A stretch of DNA of 64,000 nt, from contig MGXU01000003.1 of assembly GCA_001801815.1 (NCBI GenBank), forward strand, positions 124,001-188,000, read 5' to 3'. This DNA comes from Gammaproteobacteria bacterium RIFCSPHIGHO2_12_FULL_36_30 (GTDB lineage Bacteria; Pseudomonadota; Gammaproteobacteria; Coxiellales; Coxiellaceae). Positions 1 through 6,884 of this stretch are shown here, in pieces; positions within the stretch are counted from its first letter, which is position 1, and each line of letters begins with the position of its first letter. The notes below the pieces were generated by a model. The model saw nothing but the letters and a program-made list of their open reading frames with translations. It ran no database searches and had not been told where the DNA came from. Both the position numbers and the translations under genes were made by a program.

Positions 1-1
1 T

Positions 2-610
2 AATCCGCGTTTGCGTTTAGCGGTGCAAAGAGCGCTCGCACAAAATATGACGCGCGACACGATTAATCGCGCAATTAAACGCGGCGCTGGCGGCGAAGAT
101 GAAATTGCGATGATGGAATGTGTTTATGAAGGTTATGGTCCGGGTGGTGTTGCGGTCATGGTGGAATGTTTAACCGATAATAAAAATCGCACTGCATCTG
201 ATGTGCGACATGCATTTACAAAATACGGTAATTTTGGCGCATCAGGTTCAGTTGCATTTTTATTTAAAAAATGTGGCTGCATTCAATTTGAAAAAAATGC
301 ACCTGAAGAAAAAATATTTGAAGTCGCGATTGAAGCTGGCGCAGATGATGTAATTGTTAATGATGATAAAAGTATTGATGTAATTACCGCGCCAGAAAAT
401 TTTGATACGGTAAAAAATGCATTAACTGCTGCGCATTTAAAATTTACACAAACGGAAATTACCATGCTGCCATCAACTCAAGCAAAATTAGACGATATTG
501 AGCAAGCAAAACAAATGATAAAATTAACAGACATGCTTGAAGATTTAGATGACGTGCAAAATGTGTATTCAAATGCTGATATTTCAGAGGAATTGTTGAA
601 AAAAATATAG
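2..610 (+). CDS. yebC: YebC/TACO1-family protein, 5' truncated by window start
   Basis: This is the C-terminal four fifths of a YebC family protein, a widely conserved cytoplasmic DNA-binding or translation-associated factor. The frame is open from base 2 (N-P-R then LRLAVQRALAQNMTRDT), matching the family segment NPRLRxAVxKAxxxNMTRDT, so the start codon lies before the window. The GYGPGGVAVMVECLTDNKNRT and GASGSVAFLF segments are typical. In many gammaproteobacteria yebC sits directly before ruvC; here an MFS gene, a small membrane protein and a DUF4142 gene separate them. The stop is followed after 4 bp by the MFS gene, suggesting co-transcription. Confidence 0.95.
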   Translation, partial: NPRLRLAVQRALAQNMTRDTINRAIKRGAGGEDEIAMMECVYEGYGPGGVAVMVECLTDNKNRTASDVRHAFTKYGNFGASGSVAFLFKKCGCIQFEKNAPEEKIFEVAIEAGADDVIVNDDKSIDVITAPENFDTVKNALTAAHLKFTQTEITMLPSTQAKLDDIEQAKQMIKLTDMLEDLDDVQNVYSNADISEELLKKI

Positions 611-614
611 GGAT

Positions 615-1889
615 ATGGCGATAATACATCATATGAAATTAGTGTTATTTCAAAAAAATGTATTAGCCGCCGTATTCGGTAATTCGCTCGAATGGTATGA
701 CTTTGTATTATACGGCAGTTTAGCACCTTTTCTCGCACAGCATTTTTTTCCAACCGATAATCATCTCACTTCATTAATGCTTACATTTGCTGTATTTGCA
801 GTAGGTTTTTTATTTCGTCCGATTGGTGGAATTTTATTTTCGCATTTTGGCGATACACGCGGTCGCAGAAAAACATTAATTGCATCAATGATATTAATGG
901 GCGTGCCAACCGTTTTAATCGGATTAATTCCAAGTTATCAAACAATCGGCGCAACTGCTCCAATTTTAATTTTATGTATTCGCGCATTTCAGGGATTATC
1001 GGTTGGTGGTGAATATGCAGGATCAATTAGTTATTTATTCGAAATTGCTGAAAAAAAGGAACGTGGATTTTATTCATCACTTGTGCAAGTTGGACTATTT
1101 AGCGGAATTTTAATAGGGCCGATTATTATTAAAATCGTAATGGCATTTACAACAACAGAAACATTCGCAGCATGGGGTTGGCGCATTCCATTTTTATGCG
1201 GTGCAATATTAGGATTAATTGCTTATTTTTTATGTCGACACATTTCAGAAACAGATGCATTTATTGCAATTCAAAAAGAAGTACAACACAAAATTCCGCT
1301 TGCTGTTTGTTTGCGCGAATATAAAATGCCGATGATTACAGGATTTTTAATTGCAGCGCAAGTTGGAATTTCATTTTGGTTGGTGATTGTTTATTTTGTT
1401 ACGTATTTTTCAAAAATATTACATGCGCCGTTTGATATTGTCGAAACACAAAATTTGTGGACAATTTTAATTGCATTAATTCTCACACCATTTCTTGGAA
1501 AATTATCAAAAATAATTTCGTCATGGATGATTTTATTTATTGCTTCAATTTTATTTATCGCATTTTCTTATGTTTTAAATGAAGTGATTGTGAATCATGT
1601 GTTGACAACTTCATTTTATTTAGCAAATTTTTGTTTGATGCTTTTTTCAATTACTTATTTATCTGCTTTTTCGGCAGTATTAGCAGCATTATTTCCAACA
1701 CAAGTCCGCTACAGTGGAATTGCATTTTCATATAATATTTCGCTCGCAATTTTTGGTGGATTGTCACCATTGGTTGTTACTGCATTAATTCAACAAGGCG
1801 TAATATTAGCACCAGGAATTTTATTAACGATTGGTGGTGTGTTATCAATTATCGCGTTAATTGCTGCAAAAAAATATGCGAAGTATTAA
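615..1889 (+). CDS. MFS transporter, metabolite:H+ symporter (ProP/MHS-like) family
   Basis: A 424-residue inner-membrane protein with about 12 hydrophobic segments. Its N-terminus has the MHS-family signature FGNSLEWYDFVLYG, followed by RPIGGILFSHFGDTRGRRKT (the loop 2-3 motif) and QGLSVGGEYAGSISYLFE. Proteins of this type import osmolytes or carboxylates with protons (ProP, citrate and alpha-ketoglutarate permeases); the substrate cannot be read from sequence. The ATG at 615 lies close behind the purine-rich AGGGAT of the yebC end; an alternative ATG at 633 has no better ribosome site. In host-associated Legionellales such carriers are numerous and often import host nutrients, which is only inference here. 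Confidence 0.85.
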   Translation: MAIIHHMKLVLFQKNVLAAVFGNSLEWYDFVLYGSLAPFLAQHFFPTDNHLTSLMLTFAVFAVGFLFRPIGGILFSHFGDTRGRRKTLIASMILMGVPTVLIGLIPSYQTIGATAPILILCIRAFQGLSVGGEYAGSISYLFEIAEKKERGFYSSLVQVGLFSGILIGPIIIKIVMAFTTTETFAAWGWRIPFLCGAILGLIAYFLCRHISETDAFIAIQKEVQHKIPLAVCLREYKMPMITGFLIAAQVGISFWLVIVYFVTYFSKILHAPFDIVETQNLWTILIALILTPFLGKLSKIISSWMILFIASILFIAFSYVLNEVIVNHVLTTSFYLANFCLMLFSITYLSAFSAVLAALFPTQVRYSGIAFSYNISLAIFGGLSPLVVTALIQQGVILAPGILLTIGGVLSIIALIAAKKYAKY

Positions 1890-1892
1890 AAT

Positions 1893-2108
1893 ATGAATCC
1901 ACTTTCTTTATTTGGTTTATTTTCCGTCATCGCAATGCTAATCTTTTATGCATTAGAAGAACGCAGTCATTGGTTTATTTTATGTTTCGCACTATCTTGC
2001 ATTTTAGGCTCAATTTATGGATTTTTGCAGGGTGCGTGGCCATTTGGTTTAGTTGAAATTGCGTGGACCATTGTTGTGTTTCGAAAGTGGCTACAGGTGA
2101 AAAAATAA
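1893..2108 (+). CDS. small two-helix membrane protein, unknown
   Basis: A 71-residue protein starting 3 bp after the MFS stop, in the same transcription unit. It has two or three hydrophobic segments (about residues 5-20, 28-45 and 48-62) with Trp residues at the edges and a basic C-terminus. I do not recognise the family with certainty; it resembles the many small unnamed inner-membrane proteins of proteobacteria. Tight packing and consistent codon usage support that it is real. Confidence 0.6.
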   Translation: MNPLSLFGLFSVIAMLIFYALEERSHWFILCFALSCILGSIYGFLQGAWPFGLVEIAWTIVVFRKWLQVKK

Positions 2109-2173
2109 ATGCTGCAAAAGCCAACTTAAAAGTGATATTCTACTTTCACCTCATTTTAACAAAAGGAAATGTT

Positions 2174-2728
2174 ATGAAAAAAGTAATTTTATTAGCGATA
2201 GGAATAGTATTGGCAACAACAACGATGGCAGCAACTACCGTAGCGGCGACAAAGGCAGCTGCACCATCTACAATTACGAAAGCTGAAATCAGCACATTAG
2301 CAACCGTAGCTGCGATTGATAAAGATGAAATTTTATTGGGAGTTGTTGCGCTGAATAAGCATGCGCCAAGCTATATTAATAATTTTGCTAATATGATGAT
2401 TAGTATGCATGGTGAAAATTTAACTGAAATTATGCAGCTCGCACATCAATATCATGTATCGTCATTAACCAATGCGATGTCGAATCATTTTATTGCTGCT
2501 GGCGATAAAGAAGTGATAACAATGGGTGGAATGAATGGTGAACAGTTTTATAAGGCGTATGTGAATGCTGCAGTTACTGATCATACGGGCGCATTACATT
2601 TGATTGATACTAAGTTAATGCAAACTGCTACTACACCTACCATTAAAAAATTCATGGTGGCAACTCGCGCTGTTGTTGCAATGCATTTAGAACATGCAAA
2701 AGAAATGCAGAAAAAAATACATGCTTAA
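2174..2728 (+). CDS. exported DUF4142-type helical protein
   Basis: A 184-residue protein with a signal peptide (MKKVILLAIGIVLATTTMAA, cleavage after an Ala-rich stretch). The mature part is helical with the DUF4142 pattern: an N-terminal ATVAAIDKDEILLGVVALNK helix, conserved helices with A and H residues, and a C-terminal H-L-E-H-A-KEM helix. DUF4142 proteins are periplasmic or outer-membrane-associated and of unknown function. The reading frame is open further upstream, but ATG 2174 has an AAAGGAAA ribosome site 5-10 bp ahead and begins a perfect signal peptide. It ends 6 bp before ruvC. Confidence 0.75.
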   Translation: MKKVILLAIGIVLATTTMAATTVAATKAAAPSTITKAEISTLATVAAIDKDEILLGVVALNKHAPSYINNFANMMISMHGENLTEIMQLAHQYHVSSLTNAMSNHFIAAGDKEVITMGGMNGEQFYKAYVNAAVTDHTGALHLIDTKLMQTATTPTIKKFMVATRAVVAMHLEHAKEMQKKIHA

Positions 2729-2734
2729 AAAATT

Positions 2735-3235
2735 ATGACGATCATTATTGGTATCGATCCCGGTTCAATTAAAACCGGGTTCGGTATTATCAAAAAAGAA
2801 AAAAATAAATTAATGCATGTTGCGCATGGCACAATTGTTGCAAAAGGTGATTCTATTGCTGCGCGTTTATATTTTATTTATAAAAATTTATGCGAAGTGA
2901 TTGCGCTGCATCAACCAAATCAATCTGCAATTGAAGAAGTATTCATGCATGCGAATGTGCAATCTGCTTTAAAATTAGGACAAGCACGTGGTGTTGCTTT
3001 AGTTGCGCTTGCGCATCATGCTGTACCAGTACATGAGTATAGTGCGCGTGTTGTCAAAAAAACGGCGACGGGTTATGGTGCGGCCGATAAAACACAAATG
3101 CAATTTATGGTGAAAATGCAATTGGGATTAAAAGAAAATCCGCCGGTTGATGCTGCAGATGCGCTGGCGATCGCTATTTGTCATGCGCAGCATCACTTTC
3201 TTGTATGCGAAGTAAAAAAATCGTTTCCTGTTTGA
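2735..3235 (+). CDS. ruvC: Holliday junction resolvase RuvC, with atypical C-terminal tail
   Basis: RuvC cleaves Holliday junctions after RuvAB branch migration. The 166-residue product carries the expected acidic catalytic residues: D in GIDPG near residue 8, E in AIEEVF near residue 68, and two D in VDAADALAIAICH near residues 137-140. The ATG follows the DUF4142 gene by 6 bp. The last ~20 codons (from about 3174) overlap the 3' end of the convergent AbiEii-like gene, so the RuvC tail QHHFLVCEVKKSFPV is encoded opposite the toxin C-terminus. The catalytic core is intact, so activity is likely. ruvC is separated from ruvA by the AbiE module on the other strand. Confidence 0.95.
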   Translation: MTIIIGIDPGSIKTGFGIIKKEKNKLMHVAHGTIVAKGDSIAARLYFIYKNLCEVIALHQPNQSAIEEVFMHANVQSALKLGQARGVALVALAHHAVPVHEYSARVVKKTATGYGAADKTQMQFMVKMQLGLKENPPVDAADALAIAICHAQHHFLVCEVKKSFPV

Positions 3236-3875
3236 GATGTTGTTTTGCCCATTGCTTTTGTTTTTCATCCAGCAATTCGCCAATTCCAGATAAAATACCA
3301 CGATCACTTTTTTTCTCAATGATTGAAATACATTTTAAAATAGCATCTTTATAAAATATTTTGGTTCTTTGCTCAACAATAGTTTTATTAATTGACCAGT
3401 GATTTTTTAAAAAAAACCACACATCATAAATATCACGATTTGTTTTACCTTCACGTTCAATTAGCGCAACCAATTTATTTGCAAACACATCTTCTTTATT
3501 CATCACCAATAACGGCACACCTAAATAATTCTCCATATGATAACAGGAACCAAATTGTCGTTTAGATATTTCTATTTTAATGTTATGTAATTCATGTTGA
3601 TACGATAATAAAAAAAATAAAGTATATCGCTTGTCGTATGATTCCTTTATTGTTCCATAATTTTTAATTATTTTTTTTATTTTTTCAAAAATTTCAGCGG
3701 CTGCATTTTCATCTAATAAATCAAAATCTAAATCAACTGAAAAACGACCTAGACCATAACATAAATATGCAGCAGTGCCGCCTTTGAATCCTAATTTAGG
3801 ACCTATTGTAATATCACTGTAAATATCTTTTAAGATTTGTAACAATAAATTTCTGTGGATGGATGTGTTAAGCAT
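3174..3875 (-). CDS. AbiEii/AbiGii-type nucleotidyltransferase toxin
   Basis: A 233-residue protein with the AbiEii (MenT-like) nucleotidyltransferase signature near its N-terminus: LGFKGGTAAYLCYGLGRFS, then SVDLDFDL with the metal-binding D-x-D. AbiE systems are type IV or related toxin-antitoxin modules, first described in phage abortive infection; relatives transfer nucleotides to tRNA. Later motifs (LVMNKEDVFANKLVALIER, NRDIYDVWFFLK) match the family. Its start overlaps the end of the AbiEi-like gene by 8 bp, the normal toxin-after-antitoxin order. It converges on ruvC and overlaps its 3' end by 62 bp. At 233 residues it is somewhat shorter than many AbiEii proteins. Confidence 0.85.
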   Translation of the reverse strand: MLNTSIHRNLLLQILKDIYSDITIGPKLGFKGGTAAYLCYGLGRFSVDLDFDLLDENAAAEIFEKIKKIIKNYGTIKESYDKRYTLFFLLSYQHELHNIKIEISKRQFGSCYHMENYLGVPLLVMNKEDVFANKLVALIEREGKTNRDIYDVWFFLKNHWSINKTIVEQRTKIFYKDAILKCISIIEKKSDRGILSGIGELLDEKQKQWAKQHLKQETIFLLRIQESDAAHDK

Positions 3876-4446
3876 TTTTATTTTCCTGGTAATATTTTTT
3901 TAATCTTCGCTCCATTTTTTTATTTTCATATAAATGTATTCGGTCAAAACATTTATCCCAATTAATTGTATCAAGATGATCAAAATAATAATCTTTATTT
4001 AAATAAATTGTATCTAAGAAAGCGCGTTCTTTATCGGCAATAAAATAATAATCACGTTGTTCTATTCCTACTTTATCTGTTAAAACAGATTGTTTAATTT
4101 TTTTAAAAGAAAAATGATGATTATCACATACCAACTCGCGTCTCAAATAAGATGCGACAAAAATTTGATTATACATTTGAAAAATAATACCGTGCTGCGC
4201 TAAAACAGTTTCAAAACTAATATAAGCGGGCGTATAAATTTTCACGGCCAATTCAAACGGATTATAATTTTTATCTTTCGCATATAATCCTTTTCGAATT
4301 GCATGAAGCGCGCCCGTCTTTACATAATAATGAATCTTGGCAGCCAATGTATTTTCATGTGTAATACTGAGCAATATCGCTAATTCAGCGAAAGTAAAAA
4401 CAGTATTACTTGAACGCAAAATAGCATTAATTCCGGTATTATTCAT
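3868..4446 (-). CDS. AbiEi-type antitoxin and autorepressor
   Basis: A 192-residue protein with an N-terminal winged-helix segment (residues about 1-60: FTFAELAILLSI, KIHYYVKTGALHAIRKGLYAK) and the AbiEi C-terminal domain. The latter shows YISFETVLAQHGIIFQ and the characteristic ADKERAFLDTIYL motif (family pattern A-x-PERALLDxLYL). AbiEi proteins neutralise AbiEii and repress their own promoter by binding inverted repeats. A perfect 17-bp palindrome lies 15 bp upstream of the start, a fitting operator. The pair is placed opposite to ruvC and ruvA, between them. Confidence 0.85.
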   Translation of the reverse strand: MNNTGINAILRSSNTVFTFAELAILLSITHENTLAAKIHYYVKTGALHAIRKGLYAKDKNYNPFELAVKIYTPAYISFETVLAQHGIIFQMYNQIFVASYLRRELVCDNHHFSFKKIKQSVLTDKVGIEQRDYYFIADKERAFLDTIYLNKDYYFDHLDTINWDKCFDRIHLYENKKMERRLKKYYQENKNA

Positions 4447-4456
4447 AATTTACTCT

Positions 4457-4477
4457 AAAAATGATAATAATTATCAT
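4457..4477 (-). promoter_or_regulatory. palindromic operator upstream of abiEi-like gene; also Fur-box-like
   Basis: ATGATAATAATTATCAT (4461-4477) is a perfect 17-bp palindrome just upstream of the AbiEi start. AbiEi-family antitoxins autorepress through inverted repeats at this location. The stretch 4457-4475 also matches the 19-bp Fur consensus GATAATGATAATCATTATC at 16 of 19 positions, so Fur (gene at 61978) is an alternative or additional binder. The sequence alone cannot decide. Confidence 0.5.
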
Positions 4478-4531
4478 ATTTAGTTCATATTATAGCATAT
4501 TTCATCAAAATGACCAGTAAAATATCACCCT

Positions 4532-4572
4532 ACAAATTTGTCGATTGCTCAGTCGACAAATCTGTCGACTGC
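4532..4572. repeat. direct repeat plus perfect 22-bp palindrome upstream of ruvA
   Basis: Two 17-bp copies (4532-4548 and 4556-4572) differ at two positions and are 24 bp apart. Within them CAGTCGACA-AATC-TGTCGACTG (4550-4571) is a perfect inverted repeat with a 4-base loop. A possible -10 hexamer TAGAAT lies at 4575-4580, so the palindrome would cover the -35 region of ruvA. It does not fit the LexA consensus CTG-N10-CAG. It could be an operator, or a scar of the insertion that brought in the TA genes. Confidence 0.5.
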
Positions 4573-4606
4573 AGTAGAATAGGAAATCCAATACAAGGAA
4601 TTTCAC

Positions 4607-5212
4607 ATGATCACCCACATCTCAGGATTATTACTCGACAAAAAACCACCGCTTTTAACAATTGATGTGAATGGCATTGGTTATGAAATTTTTGCGCCGA
4701 TGAGTACATTTTATCAATTACCGGATGCTGGAAATAAAATTACATTGCTCACACATTTTGTTGTCCGCGAAGATGCACAATTATTATTTGGATTTCACAG
4801 CGAACAAGAAAGAAAATTATTTCGCGCATTAATTAAAGTAAATGGTGTGGGGCCAAAATTAGCATTAACTATTTTATCGGGAATCGAAACAGCTGATTTT
4901 GTTGCTTGCATTCATGCACAAGATGATACTCGCTTAACACGCATTCCTGGAATTGGAAAAAAAACTGCGGAAAGATTGGTTGTTGAAATGAAGGATGCGT
5001 TATCGCAATGGAATATCAATATTGCCACAACTGTTTCATCACAAAATAATTTAGTTGATCCTAATCAAGCAATTCAAGATGCGATCAGCGCACTCACCGC
5101 ATTAGGATATAAACCACACGAAGCAAAAAATGCAATTTCAAAAGTGCATCAACCGGATCATAATAACGAACAATTAATTCGATTAGCTTTGCAGCAAATG
5201 GTGAGGCGATAG
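4607..5212 (+). CDS. ruvA: Holliday junction branch migration protein RuvA
   Basis: RuvA binds the four-way junction as a tetramer and recruits the RuvB motor. The 201-residue length is close to E. coli RuvA (203). Domain I begins MITHISGLLLDKKPP and contains DVNGIGYEIFAP and EDAQLLFGFHSEQER. Domain II has the two helix-hairpin-helix motifs, VNGVGPKLALTILSG (about residues 77-91) and IPGIGKKTAERLVVEMKD (about 112-129). Domain III, which contacts RuvB, is the C-terminal AISALTALGYKPHEA segment. Its ribosome site is CAAGGAA. It needs its own promoter here because the upstream genes run on the opposite strand. Confidence 0.97.
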   Translation: MITHISGLLLDKKPPLLTIDVNGIGYEIFAPMSTFYQLPDAGNKITLLTHFVVREDAQLLFGFHSEQERKLFRALIKVNGVGPKLALTILSGIETADFVACIHAQDDTRLTRIPGIGKKTAERLVVEMKDALSQWNINIATTVSSQNNLVDPNQAIQDAISALTALGYKPHEAKNAISKVHQPDHNNEQLIRLALQQMVRR

Positions 5213-5240
5213 AAGTGGAAGCGCTAGCGACCACGCCGAT
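5212..5240 (+). repeat. dispersed GCGCTAGCG repeat, copy A (after ruvA stop)
   Basis: GAAGTGGAAGCGCTAGCGAC then CACGCC begins in the last base of the ruvA stop codon. Near-identical copies lie at 37876-37902 and 48201-48226 on the other strand. In each case the repeat is at the 3' end of a gene and in that gene's orientation. The core holds the palindrome CGCTAGCG bracketed by GTGG and CCAC, so it can fold as a short hairpin. Confidence 0.7.
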
Positions 5241-5315
5241 AAAAATATCATCACAAAAAATAAACGTGCACAACCCCATGATTTTAATAAATTTTATTTT
5301 TAATAGTTGAAAAAT

Positions 5316-5350
5316 GATTCGTTATGAGTCATAATTAATCAAAACGAATC
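5316..5350 (+). promoter_or_regulatory. inverted repeats upstream of DinJ/YafQ-type TA pair
   Basis: GATTCGTT (5316-5323) and AACGAATC (5343-5350) form a perfect 8-bp inverted repeat, and inside it TTATGAGTCATAA (5322-5334) is a perfect palindrome. The site ends 9 bp before the antitoxin ATG. Ribbon-helix-helix antitoxins of this type autorepress by binding such palindromes, so this is the likely operator. Confidence 0.6.
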
Positions 5351-5359
5351 GAGGTGAAT

Positions 5360-5587
5360 ATGACACACAAAATTCAAATTGTTGTTGATGATCAATTCAA
5401 CAAGACAATTAAAGCAGGTGCAAAAAAAATGGGGTTGTCCGTTAGCTCATTCACGCGTCTTGTATTAATAAATGTATTGCAAAATGGTGACAAAAAATTA
5501 TTGGAAAAAGCGATGAATGATATTCAATCAAACGCGGTTGAAAGTGTATCGTTGAATGAATTCAAACGTCAGCTGGATGATCTCTAA
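5360..5587 (+). CDS. ribbon-helix-helix antitoxin (DinJ/RelB-like)
   Basis: A 75-residue protein beginning MTHKIQIVVDDQFNKTIKAGAKKMGLSVSSFTRLVLINVL, with the beta-strand, helix, GLSVSSFTRL turn and helix of a ribbon-helix-helix fold. The C-terminus (ESVSLNEFKRQLDDL) would wrap the toxin. A GTG at 5354 is in frame, but ATG 5360 is preferred: GAGGTG (5351-5356) then serves as the ribosome site, though closely spaced. The stop overlaps the toxin start (TAATG), giving coupled translation. The pair lies between ruvA and ruvB. Confidence 0.8.
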   Translation: MTHKIQIVVDDQFNKTIKAGAKKMGLSVSSFTRLVLINVLQNGDKKLLEKAMNDIQSNAVESVSLNEFKRQLDDL

Positions 5588-5856
5588 TGTTATTGCTTGA
5601 ACAAACAAAAACATTCAAGAAAAGCTTAAAAAAATATCAACATAAAAAAATAATTCTTGAAGAATTAAAATATATAGTTGAATTATTACTAAATGAAAAA
5701 CCTATTCCAACAAAATATCGCGACCACGAACTAAAAGGAAATCATGTTGGAATTCGTGAATTACATTTAAAACCAGATGCTTTATTACTTTATATTAAAA
5801 TGGATCGCAAAAAAATTACATTGATGGCAATAGGCAGTCATTCAGAAATTTTTTAA
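5587..5856 (+). CDS. YafQ/RelE-family mRNA interferase toxin
   Basis: An 89-residue protein with YafQ features: an N-terminal FKKSLKKYQHKK helix, then PIPTKYRDHELKGNHVGIRELHLKPDALLLYI and a C-terminal LMAIGSHSEIF. In YafQ the corresponding Y-R-D-H-x-L-x-G, C-H-I-x-P-D-W-L-L-I-Y and G-S-H-S-D-L-F segments carry the ribosome-dependent RNase residues, including the late His. All key positions appear present, so the toxin may be active. It starts inside the antitoxin stop codon and ends about 20 bp before ruvB. Confidence 0.85.
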   Translation: MLLLEQTKTFKKSLKKYQHKKIILEELKYIVELLLNEKPIPTKYRDHELKGNHVGIRELHLKPDALLLYIKMDRKKITLMAIGSHSEIF

Positions 5857-5877
5857 AGTTTCATGGAGAAAAATAAT

Positions 5878-6882
5878 ATGGAAAAAATTGAAGATCGCAT
5901 TATTGATTCAGAAATAATTTCCGACACCGAAATTATTTTAGAACAATCCATTCGCCCAAAAAAATTATCAGATTATATTGGGCAATTATCAGTGCGCGAA
6001 CAAATGGAATTATTTATTACTGCTGCGAAAAATCGCGGCGAAGCATTGGATCATGTTTTAATTTTTGGACCGCCCGGTTTAGGAAAAACAACGCTCGCCC
6101 ATATTATTGCAAATGAATTAAGTGTGAGTTTAAGACAAACGTCAGGTCCGATTTTAGAAAAAGCAGGCGATTTGGTGGGATTGTTAACAACGTTAGAACC
6201 AAATGATGTTTTATTTATTGATGAAATTCATCGATTAAATCCTGCAATTGAAGAATTTTTATATTCTGCGATGGAAGATTATCGAATTGATATTTTAATT
6301 GGTGAAGGTCCTGCAGCGCGATCAATGAAAGTAGATTTACAACCATTTACTTTAGTTGGCGCAACAACACGCGCAGGATTATTAACATCGCCTTTGCGTG
6401 ATCGATTTGGAATCGTGCAACGTTTGGAATTTTATAAAATTGAAGAATTAAAACAAATTATTTTACGCGCAGCAAAAATTTTAAAAACAAATATTGATGT
6501 GAATGGTGCAGAAGAAATTGCGAAACGTTCACGTGGCACACCACGTATTGCAAATCGTTTATTGCGACGCGTGCGTGATTATGCGCAAGTACATGCAAAT
6601 GGAAATATCACACAAAACACTGCAAAAGCAGCGTTAGATATGTTGCATGTTGATGTGCGCGGATTTGATGTGATGGATAGAAAATATTTAACAACATTAA
6701 TTCAACATTTTGATGGCGGTCCCGTTGGAATTGAAAGTATCGCCGCTGCAATTGCCGAAGAGCGCGGCACAATTGAAGATGTGATCGAACCATTTTTAAT
6801 TCAAGAAGGATTTGTGAAACGCACTGCACGCGGAAGACAGGCAACGGATTTAGCTTATACACATTTGGGACTGAAAAAATAA
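5878..6882 (+). CDS. ruvB: Holliday junction branch migration ATPase RuvB
   Basis: RuvB is the AAA+ hexameric motor that drives branch migration with RuvA. Visible motifs are the Walker [13 protein letters not shown], Walker [12 protein letters not shown], sensor 1 [11 protein letters not shown], the arginine finger region [10 protein letters not shown], sensor 2 [16 protein letters not shown] and the C-terminal winged helix ending [18 protein letters not shown]. The length (334 residues from ATG 5878) matches the family. ATG 5863 is also in frame, but the GGAG at 5865-5868 is well placed as a ribosome site for 5878. It is expressed downstream of the YafQ-like toxin, unlike the usual ruvA-ruvB coupling. 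Confidence 0.97.
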   Translation: MEKIEDRIIDSEIISDTEIILEQSIRPKKLSDYIGQLSVREQMELFITAAKNRGEALDHVLIFGPPGLGKTTLAHIIANELSVSLRQTSGPILEKAGDLVGLLTTLEPNDVLFIDEIHRLNPAIEEFLYSAMEDYRIDILIGEGPAARSMKVDLQPFTLVGATTRAGLLTSPLRDRFGIVQRLEFYKIEELKQIILRAAKILKTNIDVNGAEEIAKRSRGTPRIANRLLRRVRDYAQVHANGNITQNTAKAALDMLHVDVRGFDVMDRKYLTTLIQHFDGGPVGIESIAAAIAEERGTIEDVIEPFLIQEGFVKRTARGRQATDLAYTHLGLKK

Positions 6883-6884
6883 AG

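Noticed and set aside
4550-4574. LexA box controlling ruvA
   Set aside because: E. coli ruvAB is LexA-controlled, but here the palindrome CAGTCGACA-N4-TGTCGACTG does not give CTG-N10-CAG in a usable arrangement.
5213-5312. A short coding extension of EVEALATTPI type after ruvA
   Set aside because: It has no start codon or ribosome site of its own; the peptide is a translation of the dispersed DNA repeat.
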